The notes under the pieces were generated by a model. That model did no database searches. It worked only from the letters and a program-made list of their open reading frames with translations, and was not told where the DNA came from. A stretch of DNA of 64,000 nt, taken from NCBI GenBank assembly GCA_934569225.1, contig CAKTKC010000016.1, positions 1 to 64,000 on the forward strand, in the 5' to 3' direction. This stretch comes from an uncultured Oscillospiraceae bacterium (GTDB taxonomy: Bacteria; Bacillota; Clostridia; Oscillospirales; Oscillospiraceae). A program made the translations under genes and the position numbers. Positions within the stretch are counted from its first letter, which is position 1, and every line of letters begins with the position of its first letter. Shown one piece after another: positions 32,514 through 40,252 of this stretch.

Positions 32514-34307
32514 ATGTATTATTCTGCTGGAACTTACGAAGCGTTTGCCCATCCCGAGAAGCCGGAGGGCGTAGACAACAAATCCGCTTATATCATCGGC
32601 ACCGGCCTTGCCGGTCTGACCGCTGCTTTCTATCTGGTGAGAGACGGCCAGATGAAGGGCGAGCGCATCCATCTACTGGAGAAGCTGGAGCTGGCCGGCG
32701 GCAGCTGCGACGGCTACCGGGACATCACCAAGGGCTTCTATATGCGCGGCGGCCGGGAAATGGACAACCATTTTGAGGTCATGTGGGACACCTTCCGGGA
32801 TGTTCCCTCCATCGAGACCCCGGGCGTTTCCGTCCTGGACGAGTATTATTGGCTCAACAAGCACGACCCCAACTACTCCCTGTGCCGCGCCAGCGTGAAC
32901 CGGGGCGAGGATGCCCACACCGACAAGCAGTTCAAGCTGGATAAAGAGTCCGCCATGGCGCTTTCCAAGCTGTTCATGACCCCGGAAAAGGATCTGGAGG
33001 ACAAGAAGATCTCCGACGTTCTCCCCGATTCCTTCTGGGACACCAACTTCTGGCTCTACTGGCAGACCATGTTCGCCTTCCAGCGCTGGTCCAGTGCCCT
33101 GGAGATGAAGCGGTATCTGTGCCGCTATGTCCATCATATCGACGGTCTGCCTGATTTCAGCGCCCTGCGCTTCACCAAATACAACCAGTACGAGAGCATG
33201 ATCCTGCCGTTGGTCAAGTATCTGGAAAACCACGGCGTGCAGGTGGAGTACGGCATGGATGTCAAGAACGTCATCATCGAGACCGAAGGGGACAAGAAGG
33301 TTGCCAAGCAGATTGTCTACGTGAAGGACGGTCAGGAGCAGACCATCGACCTGATTGAAGACGATCTGGTGTTCATCACCAACGGCTGCTGCACCGACAC
33401 CTCCTGCTATGGCGACCAGACCCATGCCCCCGACCTGTCCAAGGTAAAGAACGGCGCGGGCGAATCCTGGGACATGTGGAAGGCCATTGCCGCCCAGGCA
33501 AAGCACGGCGAGTTCGGCAACCCGGATACGTTCTGCTCCGACGTGGACGCCACCAACTGGATGAGCGCCACCGTGGCCACCTCCAACGAGGAGATCATTC
33601 AGCATATCATGAACGTCTGCAAGCGTGACCCCCGCTCCGGCAAGGTGACCACCGGCGGTATCGTCACCGTCAAGGACAGCACTGACAACTGGTATCTGTC
33701 CTGGACGATCAACCGTCAGCCCCAGTTCAGGTCTCAGGACAAGAACATGGTGCTGGTGTGGCTATACTCCCTGAACACCAATAAGGAAGGCAACTATATG
33801 AAGAAGGCCATGCGGGACTGCACCGGCGAAGAGGTTTGTCAGGAGTGGCTGTACCACATCGGCGTGCCGGAGGATCGGATCGCCGCTCTGGCCCATGACG
33901 CCTGCAACACCACCACCTGCTTCATGCCCTATATCAACGCCTTCTTCCAGCCCCGCAAGGAATCCGACCGCCCGAAGGTCGTGCCCGACGGCGCCGTGAA
34001 CTTCGCCTTCATCGGCCAGTTCGCCGAAACCCCCCGGGACACCATCTTCACCACCGAGTATTCCATGCGTACCGGTATGGAGTCCGTCTACACCCTGCTG
34101 AACGTTGACCGCGGCGTGCCGGAGGTATGGGGCAGCAAGTACGACGTCCGGGAGCTGCTGCGCGCCTGCTACTACGCCATCGACAAGAAGCCCATCACCG
34201 ATGTGAAGCTGTCCTTCATGGAGAAGCAGCTGCTGCACACCGTGATGAAGAAGGTCAAAGGAACAGACGTAGAGCTTCTGCTGAAAGAAAGCGGCCTGAT
34301 CGAGTAA
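32514..34307 (+). CDS. ohyA: Oleate hydratase (FAD-dependent)
   Basis: 597 residues, the usual size. FAD-binding GTGLAGLTAAFYLVRDG (residues ~29-45); the conserved GGREMDNHFEVMWD (near 80-93) includes the Glu that activates water; further family blocks are RWSSALEMKRYLCRYVHHIDGLPDFSALRFTKYNQYES, VFITNGCCTDTSCYGD and FIGQFAETPRDTIFTTEYSMRTG. It adds water to the cis-9 double bond of oleate to give 10-hydroxystearate and detoxifies unsaturated fatty acids. It follows a TetR regulator but has its own promoter, so control by that TetR is plausible. Confidence 0.96.
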   Translation: MYYSAGTYEAFAHPEKPEGVDNKSAYIIGTGLAGLTAAFYLVRDGQMKGERIHLLEKLELAGGSCDGYRDITKGFYMRGGREMDNHFEVMWDTFRDVPSIETPGVSVLDEYYWLNKHDPNYSLCRASVNRGEDAHTDKQFKLDKESAMALSKLFMTPEKDLEDKKISDVLPDSFWDTNFWLYWQTMFAFQRWSSALEMKRYLCRYVHHIDGLPDFSALRFTKYNQYESMILPLVKYLENHGVQVEYGMDVKNVIIETEGDKKVAKQIVYVKDGQEQTIDLIEDDLVFITNGCCTDTSCYGDQTHAPDLSKVKNGAGESWDMWKAIAAQAKHGEFGNPDTFCSDVDATNWMSATVATSNEEIIQHIMNVCKRDPRSGKVTTGGIVTVKDSTDNWYLSWTINRQPQFRSQDKNMVLVWLYSLNTNKEGNYMKKAMRDCTGEEVCQEWLYHIGVPEDRIAALAHDACNTTTCFMPYINAFFQPRKESDRPKVVPDGAVNFAFIGQFAETPRDTIFTTEYSMRTGMESVYTLLNVDRGVPEVWGSKYDVRELLRACYYAIDKKPITDVKLSFMEKQLLHTVMKKVKGTDVELLLKESGLIE

Positions 34308-34322
34308 AATATCCTGCAACGC

Positions 34323-34353
34323 AAAAAGGTGCTGCCCGGTGGCAGCACCTTTT
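34323..34353 (+). terminator. Terminator of the oleate hydratase gene
   Basis: AAAAAGGTGCTGCC / GGCAGCACCTTTT with a 4-base loop, 15 bases after the stop. Confidence 0.93.
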
Positions 34354-34376
34354 CCCGTTATTTACAAATCGTTTAT

Positions 34377-34405
34377 TTGACCGCCCGGTCTTTTTCTGAT
34401 AGAAT
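34377..34405 (+). promoter_or_regulatory. Promoter of the small basic protein gene
   Basis: TTGACC (34377-34382), 17 bases, TAGAAT (34400-34405), 32 bases upstream of the start. Confidence 0.82.
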
Positions 34406-34436
34406 ACTCCCCAGACACCATAAGGAGGAGCAATTG

Positions 34437-34619
34437 ATGGAGAAATTCATTCCCTACGAAAAGCTTTCCAAGAAGGAAAAGCGCAGTCGGGACTTATCCC
34501 GCCGGAACACCTGGGGACAGCTGAACCCCGTTACCCGGAAGCCCAGAAGCAGCAAGGCATATGACCGGAACAAAGCCCGGAATTGGAAGCGTGACGCGCA
34601 CGAACCAATTCCGGGCTGA
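34437..34619 (+). CDS. Small basic protein (60 aa), unknown function
   Basis: Starts at ATG 34437 with AGGAGGAG 6 bases upstream and a near-consensus promoter of its own, so it is very likely expressed. The product (MEKFIPYEKLSKKEKRSRDL, then RRNTWGQLNPVTRKPRSSKAY) is strongly basic and has no membrane helix. The N-terminal third would be a charged helix, and the NPVTRKP segment resembles nucleic-acid-binding tails. I recall similar ~60-residue hypothetical proteins in other Clostridia but no assigned role. Confidence 0.78.
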   Translation: MEKFIPYEKLSKKEKRSRDLSRRNTWGQLNPVTRKPRSSKAYDRNKARNWKRDAHEPIPG

Positions 34620-34647
34620 TTTTATTGTTTGTCAGACGTTGGTGGTA

Positions 34648-35937
34648 TTACCCTTCACCGTCCATTTTCCAGATGTGGGGGTCGCCGCGGAACAGCAGGC
34701 ATACGCCCACGCCCATCAGCCACAGCACGGCAAACAGGAACGCCGCGCCGCTTCCCTTCCCGGCAGCGAACAGCCGCGTCAGCAGGCTGTCCCCGCTTTG
34801 GGCCGCCATCACCGGCTCAAATACGGTGTCCACCAGCAGCCCGCCCAGAAAATATCCCAGAGGGATGGTGAAGAACTGAAAGGCGTTCCGGGCGGCGAAG
34901 GCCCGCCCCTGAATTTCCGCCGGGATGTTCAGCCGGTTGATGGCGTCCAGATTGGCGTTCATCCAGGGAATGCTCACCCAGCCGAGAAACGCACCGAAGC
35001 ACCAGACCCAGACCCTGCCGCTGAAAGCAAGGCAGAAATTCTCCGTACACATGGACAGCATCAGACAGCCCCAGATGGCCTTCACCCGGCTCCTGGGCGT
35101 CTTCATGAAGGAAGCGAGGATGCTCCCCAGCAGCGTGGAAACGCCGATGACGGTGTTGACCACCCCCATGGCTCTCTCGGAAGCCTTCGACAGCACCATG
35201 GCCGGGAACGCGGCATTGTACATGGACGCCACCAGATTGATGCCCGCCAGAAACAGCATCAGGTGCAGGATTCCGGGGTTTTGCTTCAGCCAGCGGATAC
35301 CCTCCGCCGCGCTTTTCAGAACGCCGTCCGTCTTCCCCGCCGTGTCCGTCCGGGGAATGGGGATGAAGAACAGCAGCGTTACAAAGGCGATCAGAAAGCT
35401 CGCCAGGTCGATGGCGACCACCGCGTCCATTCCCCAGACTCCCAGCACCGCCGTGGCGAAAATGGGCGTCAGGATGGAGGTCACGGAGGAAGACAGGTAT
35501 CGCAGTCCGCCCACTTTTTGGTAAAACCGGCGGGGCAGGAGCGCCGTGGTCGCCACCTCGCCTGCCGGCTGCTGAACCGTGTTCATCAGCCCGGACATGG
35601 CGTTGACGATGTACAGGTGCCAGATCTGAAGCGCCCCGGCTTTCAGCAGAAGCCAGACCGCCAGCGTTCCCAGCGCCGCCAGCGTGTTGCACCACAGCAT
35701 GGTCTTCTTTTTGTCCCAGCGGTCGCTGAGGGCACCGGCAAAAATGCTGCAAATCACGTATGGCGCGTAGGAACACACCATCAGCAGCGCCGTGCGGAGC
35801 GCCGAGCCTTCCCGGGTGTACGACCAGACCACCAGCGCGTAGCTGGTCATGGCGCTGCCCAGCCCGGAGATCATCTGGGTAAACCACAGCAGCAGATAGC
35901 TGCGCATTTCCTTAAGATCGGATAGATATTGTTTCAT
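34648..35937 (-). CDS. MFS exporter (DHA3/MefA-like drug efflux family)
   Basis: 429 residues with 12 predicted membrane helices. The start MKQYLSDLKEMRSYLLLWFTQMISGLGSAMTSYALVVWSY and the loop 2-3 motif GALSDRWDKKKTMLWCN (GxxxDRxxRR-like) match the drug exporters that include macrolide pumps such as MefA. Helix 5-6 has LSSSVTSILTPIFATAVLG. Substrate unknown. AAGGAG lies 10 bases before ATG 35937 and is included in the alternative RNA pairing described for 35939-36057. It follows a 13-codon leader ORF, so drug-induced translation control is likely. Confidence 0.88.
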   Translation of the reverse strand: MKQYLSDLKEMRSYLLLWFTQMISGLGSAMTSYALVVWSYTREGSALRTALLMVCSYAPYVICSIFAGALSDRWDKKKTMLWCNTLAALGTLAVWLLLKAGALQIWHLYIVNAMSGLMNTVQQPAGEVATTALLPRRFYQKVGGLRYLSSSVTSILTPIFATAVLGVWGMDAVVAIDLASFLIAFVTLLFFIPIPRTDTAGKTDGVLKSAAEGIRWLKQNPGILHLMLFLAGINLVASMYNAAFPAMVLSKASERAMGVVNTVIGVSTLLGSILASFMKTPRSRVKAIWGCLMLSMCTENFCLAFSGRVWVWCFGAFLGWVSIPWMNANLDAINRLNIPAEIQGRAFAARNAFQFFTIPLGYFLGGLLVDTVFEPVMAAQSGDSLLTRLFAAGKGSGAAFLFAVLWLMGVGVCLLFRGDPHIWKMDGEG

Positions 35938-35938
35938 T

Positions 35939-36031
35939 ATGACTTTGCTCCTTCATTCTTAAATTTTTCGGAATGCAAAGCCATAAGGACAGTCACTTCT
36001 CCATGCGGCCCTGTCCTATCCGGCTTTGCAT
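35939..36031 (-). promoter_or_regulatory. Leader RNA with mutually exclusive hairpins ahead of the MFS exporter
   Basis: Three related RNA segments on the minus strand: 1 = AUGCAAAGCC (36031-36022, last codons of the leader ORF), 2 = GGCUUUGCAU (35982-35973), 3 = GCAAAGUCAU (35948-35939, last SD base and spacer of the exporter gene). Segments 1 and 2 pair over 10 bases plus an inner AGGACAG/CUGUCCU stem. Segment 2, shifted by two bases (AUGGCUUUGC), can instead pair with segment 3 (10 bases, one G-U), masking the exporter start. No U-run follows 1:2, so control should be at translation. Confidence 0.7.
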
Positions 36032-36057
36032 GGAGCAGATGCAATGCAGAGTATCAT
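36016..36057 (-). CDS. 13-codon leader peptide MILCIASAPCKAG
   Basis: ATG 36057 is preceded by AAGGAGG at 8 bases, an SD as good as any in the window, and begins about 17 bases after the predicted transcription start. The ORF ends at TAG 36016-36018 inside the first arm of the long hairpin. Position, strong SD and tiny size are the pattern of stalling leader peptides ahead of erm and mef-type resistance genes. The peptide itself matches no leader I can name. Confidence 0.7.
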   Translation of the reverse strand: MILCIASAPCKAG

Positions 36058-36080
36058 GGTGATATCCTCCTTTTGCCATC

Positions 36081-36108
36081 ATTATAGCAGATTTTCTCCT
36101 GTTTTCAA
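36081..36108 (-). promoter_or_regulatory. Promoter of the MFS exporter transcript
   Basis: Minus strand TTGAAA (36103-36108), 16 bases, TATAAT (36081-36086). Confidence 0.82.
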
Positions 36109-36122
36109 TCCCCGTGTCTTCC

Positions 36123-37652
36123 TTAAACCTCGTCGGTCTGGGAAGCCGCCGCTTCGGCCTGAATGTCGGGGAAATGGGACAGAACCGGTTCCTCCGGAAT
36201 GCCCTTGATCTTTCGGTTTACATAATTTTTCGTGATCTTCATGACCATGGGGCACAGAACCACCACGCCGATCAGGTTGGGCAGCATCATCAGGCCGTTG
36301 AAGGTGTCGGAGATGTCCCAGGCCAGAGAGGACGTCATGACCGCGCCGGAAAGGATCATCACCACGAAGATCACCTTGTAGATTTTCGTGGCCTTTTCGC
36401 CGAACAGGTATTCCACCGCCTTGGTGCCGTACTGCGACCAGCCGAGCACCGTGGTAAAGGCGAACAGCAGCATAGCCAGAGCCACAAATTTCTCGCCGAA
36501 GGGGCCGAATACGTTGCCGAAAGCCCGGGCGACCAGCGTTGCGTCGTCCACCCCCGCCACAGGAAGACCCGTCTGCAAATCGATATAGCCGGAGAACAGA
36601 ACCACGATGGCGGTCATGGTGCAGACCACGAAGGTATCGAAGAACACCTCAAAAATACCCCACATGCCCTGGGTGACAGGCTCCTTGACATTGGAGGAGG
36701 AATGCACCATGACGGAGGAGCCGAGACCTGCCTCATTGGAGAACACGCCCCGTTTGCAGCCCTGGGTAATGGCCTGCTGGATGGCGATACCCGCCGCGCC
36801 GCCCGCCACGGCCTTACTGCCGAAAGCGAAGCGGAGGATCGCCGCGAACATGGCGCCCACGCTGCTGATATGGGTGAAGAACACGATCAGTGAGCCGATG
36901 ATGTACAGCACCGCCATAAAGGGCACGACCCGCTCGGCAACGGTGGCAATACGCTGCAAGCCGCCGATGACGATCAGCGCCGCCAGGATCATCAGCACAA
37001 TGCCGCAGGCCAGAGAAACCACGCTGACGCCCCCCACGGTGGCGGTCACGCCGCCGAAGAACGCGGATTTCATATTCAGAACAATCTTATTGATCTGCCC
37101 CATATTGCCGATGCCGAAGGAAGCCAGAATGGCGAAAATGGAGAACAGAACCGCAAGGACGCTGCCGATGGTCTTGCAGTGCTTCCTGCCGCCCAGACCG
37201 TCTTTCAGGTAGTACATCGCACCTCCCGACCATTCGCCCTGACTGTTGCGGCGGCGGTAGTAGATGCCCAGCACATTTTCGGAGTAGTTGGTCATCATCC
37301 CGAAAAAGGCCGCGACCCACATCCAGAACACTGCGCCGGGGCCGCCGATGACGATGGCCGCCGACACGCCGGCGATGTTGCCGGTGCCGATGGTGGCGGC
37401 AAGGGCGGTACAAAGCGCCTGGAACTGGGAAATGGTCTTCTTATCCGTTTTCGCATGGACGCCGCTGTCCCTGCGGAACATGCCGCCGATGGTCTGCTGC
37501 CACCAATGCTTCAGGTGGGTGATCTGGAACCACTTCGTGCAGCAGGTCATCAGAATGCCCGTGCCAATGAGCAGAACCAGGCCGATCTTTACCCAGATAA
37601 AGGCGTTGATCTTGTCATTGATCTCGGCGAGTGTGGTCAGAAAATTCTCCAT
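36123..37652 (-). CDS. AGCS-family alanine/glycine:cation symporter
   Basis: 509 residues with about 10-11 membrane helices. Family blocks: ALAATIGTGNIAGVSAAIVIGGPGAVFWMWVAAFFGMMTNYSENVLGIYYR, GAMYYLKDGLG, and GCKRGVFSNEAGLGSSVMVHSSSNVKEPVTQGMWGIFEVFFDTFVVCTMTAIVVL. It imports small neutral amino acids with Na+ (or H+). A glycine riboswitch ahead of it identifies glycine as the likely substrate. ATG 37652 has AGAGAGGA upstream; the open frame continues 31 codons into the leader but has no SD there. Confidence 0.95.
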   Translation of the reverse strand: MENFLTTLAEINDKINAFIWVKIGLVLLIGTGILMTCCTKWFQITHLKHWWQQTIGGMFRRDSGVHAKTDKKTISQFQALCTALAATIGTGNIAGVSAAIVIGGPGAVFWMWVAAFFGMMTNYSENVLGIYYRRRNSQGEWSGGAMYYLKDGLGGRKHCKTIGSVLAVLFSIFAILASFGIGNMGQINKIVLNMKSAFFGGVTATVGGVSVVSLACGIVLMILAALIVIGGLQRIATVAERVVPFMAVLYIIGSLIVFFTHISSVGAMFAAILRFAFGSKAVAGGAAGIAIQQAITQGCKRGVFSNEAGLGSSVMVHSSSNVKEPVTQGMWGIFEVFFDTFVVCTMTAIVVLFSGYIDLQTGLPVAGVDDATLVARAFGNVFGPFGEKFVALAMLLFAFTTVLGWSQYGTKAVEYLFGEKATKIYKVIFVVMILSGAVMTSSLAWDISDTFNGLMMLPNLIGVVVLCPMVMKITKNYVNRKIKGIPEEPVLSHFPDIQAEAAASQTDEV

Positions 37653-37692
37653 ACGTATCCTCTCTTTCCGGCTTCGCGTTCTTTGCAAAGCC

Positions 37693-37734
37693 AACAAAAA
37701 ATAAAGACAGACTGCGCAAAACGCGCAATCTGTC
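37693..37734 (-). terminator. Riboswitch-controlled terminator before the AGCS gene
   Basis: On the minus strand GACAGATTGCGC pairs with GCGCAGTCTGTC, followed by TTTATTTTTTG. It lies between the glycine aptamer and the AGCS start, so it is the probable expression platform. Confidence 0.85.
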
Positions 37735-37767
37735 CAAAAAAACAAACAGTTCCCCTACGGAAGGTAT

Positions 37768-37937
37768 GGAAATCACTTTGTCCTTTTGCCTGAGAGATTG
37801 ACGCGCAATGCGTTTTGCCCCTTCGGCACTCAATTCAATGAGCTTCTCCAAAGTTCTATCGGCTTACAGTCCTCATCCGTTCCGGACACCTGAGAGTGTT
37901 ACTCCTTCGGTTGCGGCAAGCCGCATTTCCTGCAAGC
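37768..37937 (-). promoter_or_regulatory. Glycine riboswitch (two aptamers)
   Basis: The minus strand carries the glycine-aptamer blocks twice: upstream copy CCGAAGGAG .. ACTCTCAGGT .. GGACTGT, then the linker and a second copy GCCGAAGGGGCAA .. AATCTCTCAGGCAAAAGGACA. These are the conserved core of the tandem glycine riboswitch. A rho-independent terminator lies between it and the amino-acid symporter. Whether glycine turns the transporter on or off cannot be decided from the sequence, though a shut-off would make sense for an importer. Confidence 0.93.
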
Positions 37938-37955
37938 GTCATATAGATGTTAATG

Positions 37956-37983
37956 ATTTTACCATGCTTTTCCCAAAATGCAA
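37956..37983 (-). promoter_or_regulatory. Promoter of the riboswitch-AGCS transcript
   Basis: Minus strand TTGCAT (37978-37983), 16 bases, TAAAAT (37956-37961). I see no terminator between the upstream helicase stop and this promoter. Confidence 0.72.
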
Positions 37984-38011
37984 GCGCAAATCGGGGAAAT
38001 TGCATTTTTTG

Positions 38012-40240
38012 TCAATTCTCCCAACTTAATATCTTTTCCCGCAGGCCGTCCACGTCCAGAACGCCCAAAGCAAAGCCCTTTTTCACCAGCTCCTCCGGCA
38101 GATACTCGTCGTACTTGTCAAACAGGGGCAGTTCCTTGGGATACACCAGCTCCATGGGGTCGATGGGCTTGCGTATCTCTTCGGACAGGACCCGGAAAAA
38201 GGTTTCCTCGCCGGCTTTCATGGTGAACTGGATAAAAAACGGGCGGGCGGAATCCAGATTGCGAAGACCGAGACGGTCGGCGCACTTGATTTTCAGGAAC
38301 CGCTCCATGGTCAGGAAGGTGTACGTCCCCACCCAGGGAAGCAGGCACCACATATTGCCCCCCAGATTGATGAGCGTCTTTTCCGCCGCACCGGAATGGG
38401 CGGCGGTGAAGCGTGCCTGCGCCAGCCTCGCCACTGCGTTCTTCATCAGGTAGGGGTACTGCCTGTCCTCCTGAAGCACCCGGCGCATTCTTGTGAGAAT
38501 TTTGGTATGCAGGTCGCCGGGACACTGGCCAAAATAGGCAGGGACGCTGCCCTTCACCTGCTGGCAGTAGATCAGGCGGCGCTTGTGGTCCACGTCCAGC
38601 ACCTGCCAGACATGCCCCGCAATGGCCAGCTTCTCCCCCACCGGGGGCGGCGAAACCACCGTACCCAGCTCCTGGGACTCGCTGCGGACGGTGTATTCCT
38701 CGCTTTCCTGAAACACGCCGTAGAACTTGAAGGAGTTGATGACCCGCTCCCCCGCCAGCCCCACGATCAGGCCGCCCTGCTCCGTCTGCTGAATGTGATC
38801 CGTGGCGATGAGGTGCCGGAGCAGCACCCGGTAGTCCTCCTGGGTGATTCTGTGGAAATAGTGCAGCCGCAGCACCCGGTCGGCCAGCGCCCGGGGGGAC
38901 AGCTCGCCGCAGGAGGCCAGGGTGGACATGGTCTGGTGGTACAATAGGCTGAAGGGCAGCCTGTCCAGCCGGGGCGGCTCCACCCAGCGTTCTTCCAGAT
39001 ACAGCTGCACCAGCGCAATGCCCTGCAAGAGCTTCCAGGGGATGGTGGTGGGCAGCATGGCCCGCACCTCCGGCTCGTCCTCCCGGATGACGAACCACAT
39101 TTCCGGCGGAAGCTCCCGCCGGCCGGTGCGTCCCATGCGCTGTAAGAACGAAGAAACCGTCCATGGCGCGTCGATCTGAAACGCCCGCTCCAACCGGCCG
39201 ATGTCAATGCCCAGCTCCAGCGTCGCGGTGGTCACCGTGGTCATGTACTGGGAATCGTCCTTCATGATTCCCTCCGCCGTCTCCCGGTAGGAGGCGGAAA
39301 GGTTGCCGTGGTGGACGAGAAAGCGGTCGGGTTCGTGATTCAGCTCGCAGTAATGGCGAAGAGTGGTGGTCACCATCTCGCATTCTTCCCGGGAATTGAC
39401 GAAAACCAGACACTTTTTACCCCAGGTATGCTCGAAGATATACCCGATGCCGGGGTCGGCGTTGGCGGGGGCGTCGTCGGTTTTTTCTTCCAGCACGGGC
39501 AATGCGTCGGGAATCTGTTTATCCTCCGCGGCCTGGGCGTCCTTGACGTAGAAATGCTCCATGCTCAGCCGCCACTTGCTGCCCTTGGCGTCGATTTTCG
39601 GGATGACGGTCTTCCTTCCCGTCCCCAGGGACAAAAATTCGCCGGTTCCCTCCGGGTCGCCGATGGTGGCGGACAATCCGATGCGCCGGGGATTGACTCC
39701 CGCAATTCGGGACAGCCGCTCGATCAGGCACAGCGTCTGCCCGCCCCGGTCGCCCCGCAGGAGGGAATGCACCTCGTCGATGACTACGAAGCGCAGGTCG
39801 CCGAACAGCTTTGCAATGGCCGCGTGCTTGTGCAGAAGCAACGCTTCCAGCGATTCCGGCGTGATCTGGAGAATGCCGGAGGGGTGCTTCATCAGCTTTG
39901 CCTTATGGCTCTGGGCAACGTCCCCGTGCCAGTGCCACACCGGGATATCCGCCTCGGCGCACAGGTCGTTCAGCCGGGAAAACTGGTCGTTGATCAGCGC
40001 CTTCAGGGGGCCGATATAGATGCAGCCCACGCTGGAGGGCATATCCTCGGAAAACAGGGTGATGATGGGGAAGAACGCCGCTTCCGTCTTTCCGGAAGCG
40101 GTGGAGGCGGTGAGCAGCACGTTTTCGTCCGTGTTGAAAATGGCGTCCGCCGCCGCGACCTGAATGGAGCGCAGATTTTCCCAGTGATTCCGGTAGATAT
40201 ATTCCTGCACAAAGGGCGCGTATCGGTCAAATGCACGCAT
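38012..40240 (-). CDS. Lhr/BrxHI-like superfamily 2 helicase
   Basis: 742 residues. Helicase motifs in order: Q-type start RSIQVAAADAI, motif I LTASTASGKTEAAFFP (near 43-58), Ia GPLKALINDQFSRL, Ib TPESLEALLL, II VVIDEVHSLLRGDRGGQ (DEVH), III LSATIGDP, V TATLELGIDIG, VI QRMGRTGRR. The Walker A and DEVH box are intact, so the enzyme should be active. The extra C-terminal ~300 residues fit the Lhr/BrxHI class. It is last of three genes, 12 bases after the BrxD-like ATPase, and is probably the motor acting on DNA for this complex. Confidence 0.9.
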   Translation of the reverse strand: MRAFDRYAPFVQEYIYRNHWENLRSIQVAAADAIFNTDENVLLTASTASGKTEAAFFPIITLFSEDMPSSVGCIYIGPLKALINDQFSRLNDLCAEADIPVWHWHGDVAQSHKAKLMKHPSGILQITPESLEALLLHKHAAIAKLFGDLRFVVIDEVHSLLRGDRGGQTLCLIERLSRIAGVNPRRIGLSATIGDPEGTGEFLSLGTGRKTVIPKIDAKGSKWRLSMEHFYVKDAQAAEDKQIPDALPVLEEKTDDAPANADPGIGYIFEHTWGKKCLVFVNSREECEMVTTTLRHYCELNHEPDRFLVHHGNLSASYRETAEGIMKDDSQYMTTVTTATLELGIDIGRLERAFQIDAPWTVSSFLQRMGRTGRRELPPEMWFVIREDEPEVRAMLPTTIPWKLLQGIALVQLYLEERWVEPPRLDRLPFSLLYHQTMSTLASCGELSPRALADRVLRLHYFHRITQEDYRVLLRHLIATDHIQQTEQGGLIVGLAGERVINSFKFYGVFQESEEYTVRSESQELGTVVSPPPVGEKLAIAGHVWQVLDVDHKRRLIYCQQVKGSVPAYFGQCPGDLHTKILTRMRRVLQEDRQYPYLMKNAVARLAQARFTAAHSGAAEKTLINLGGNMWCLLPWVGTYTFLTMERFLKIKCADRLGLRNLDSARPFFIQFTMKAGEETFFRVLSEEIRKPIDPMELVYPKELPLFDKYDEYLPEELVKKGFALGVLDVDGLREKILSWEN

Positions 40241-40252
40241 AGTCTGTCACCT

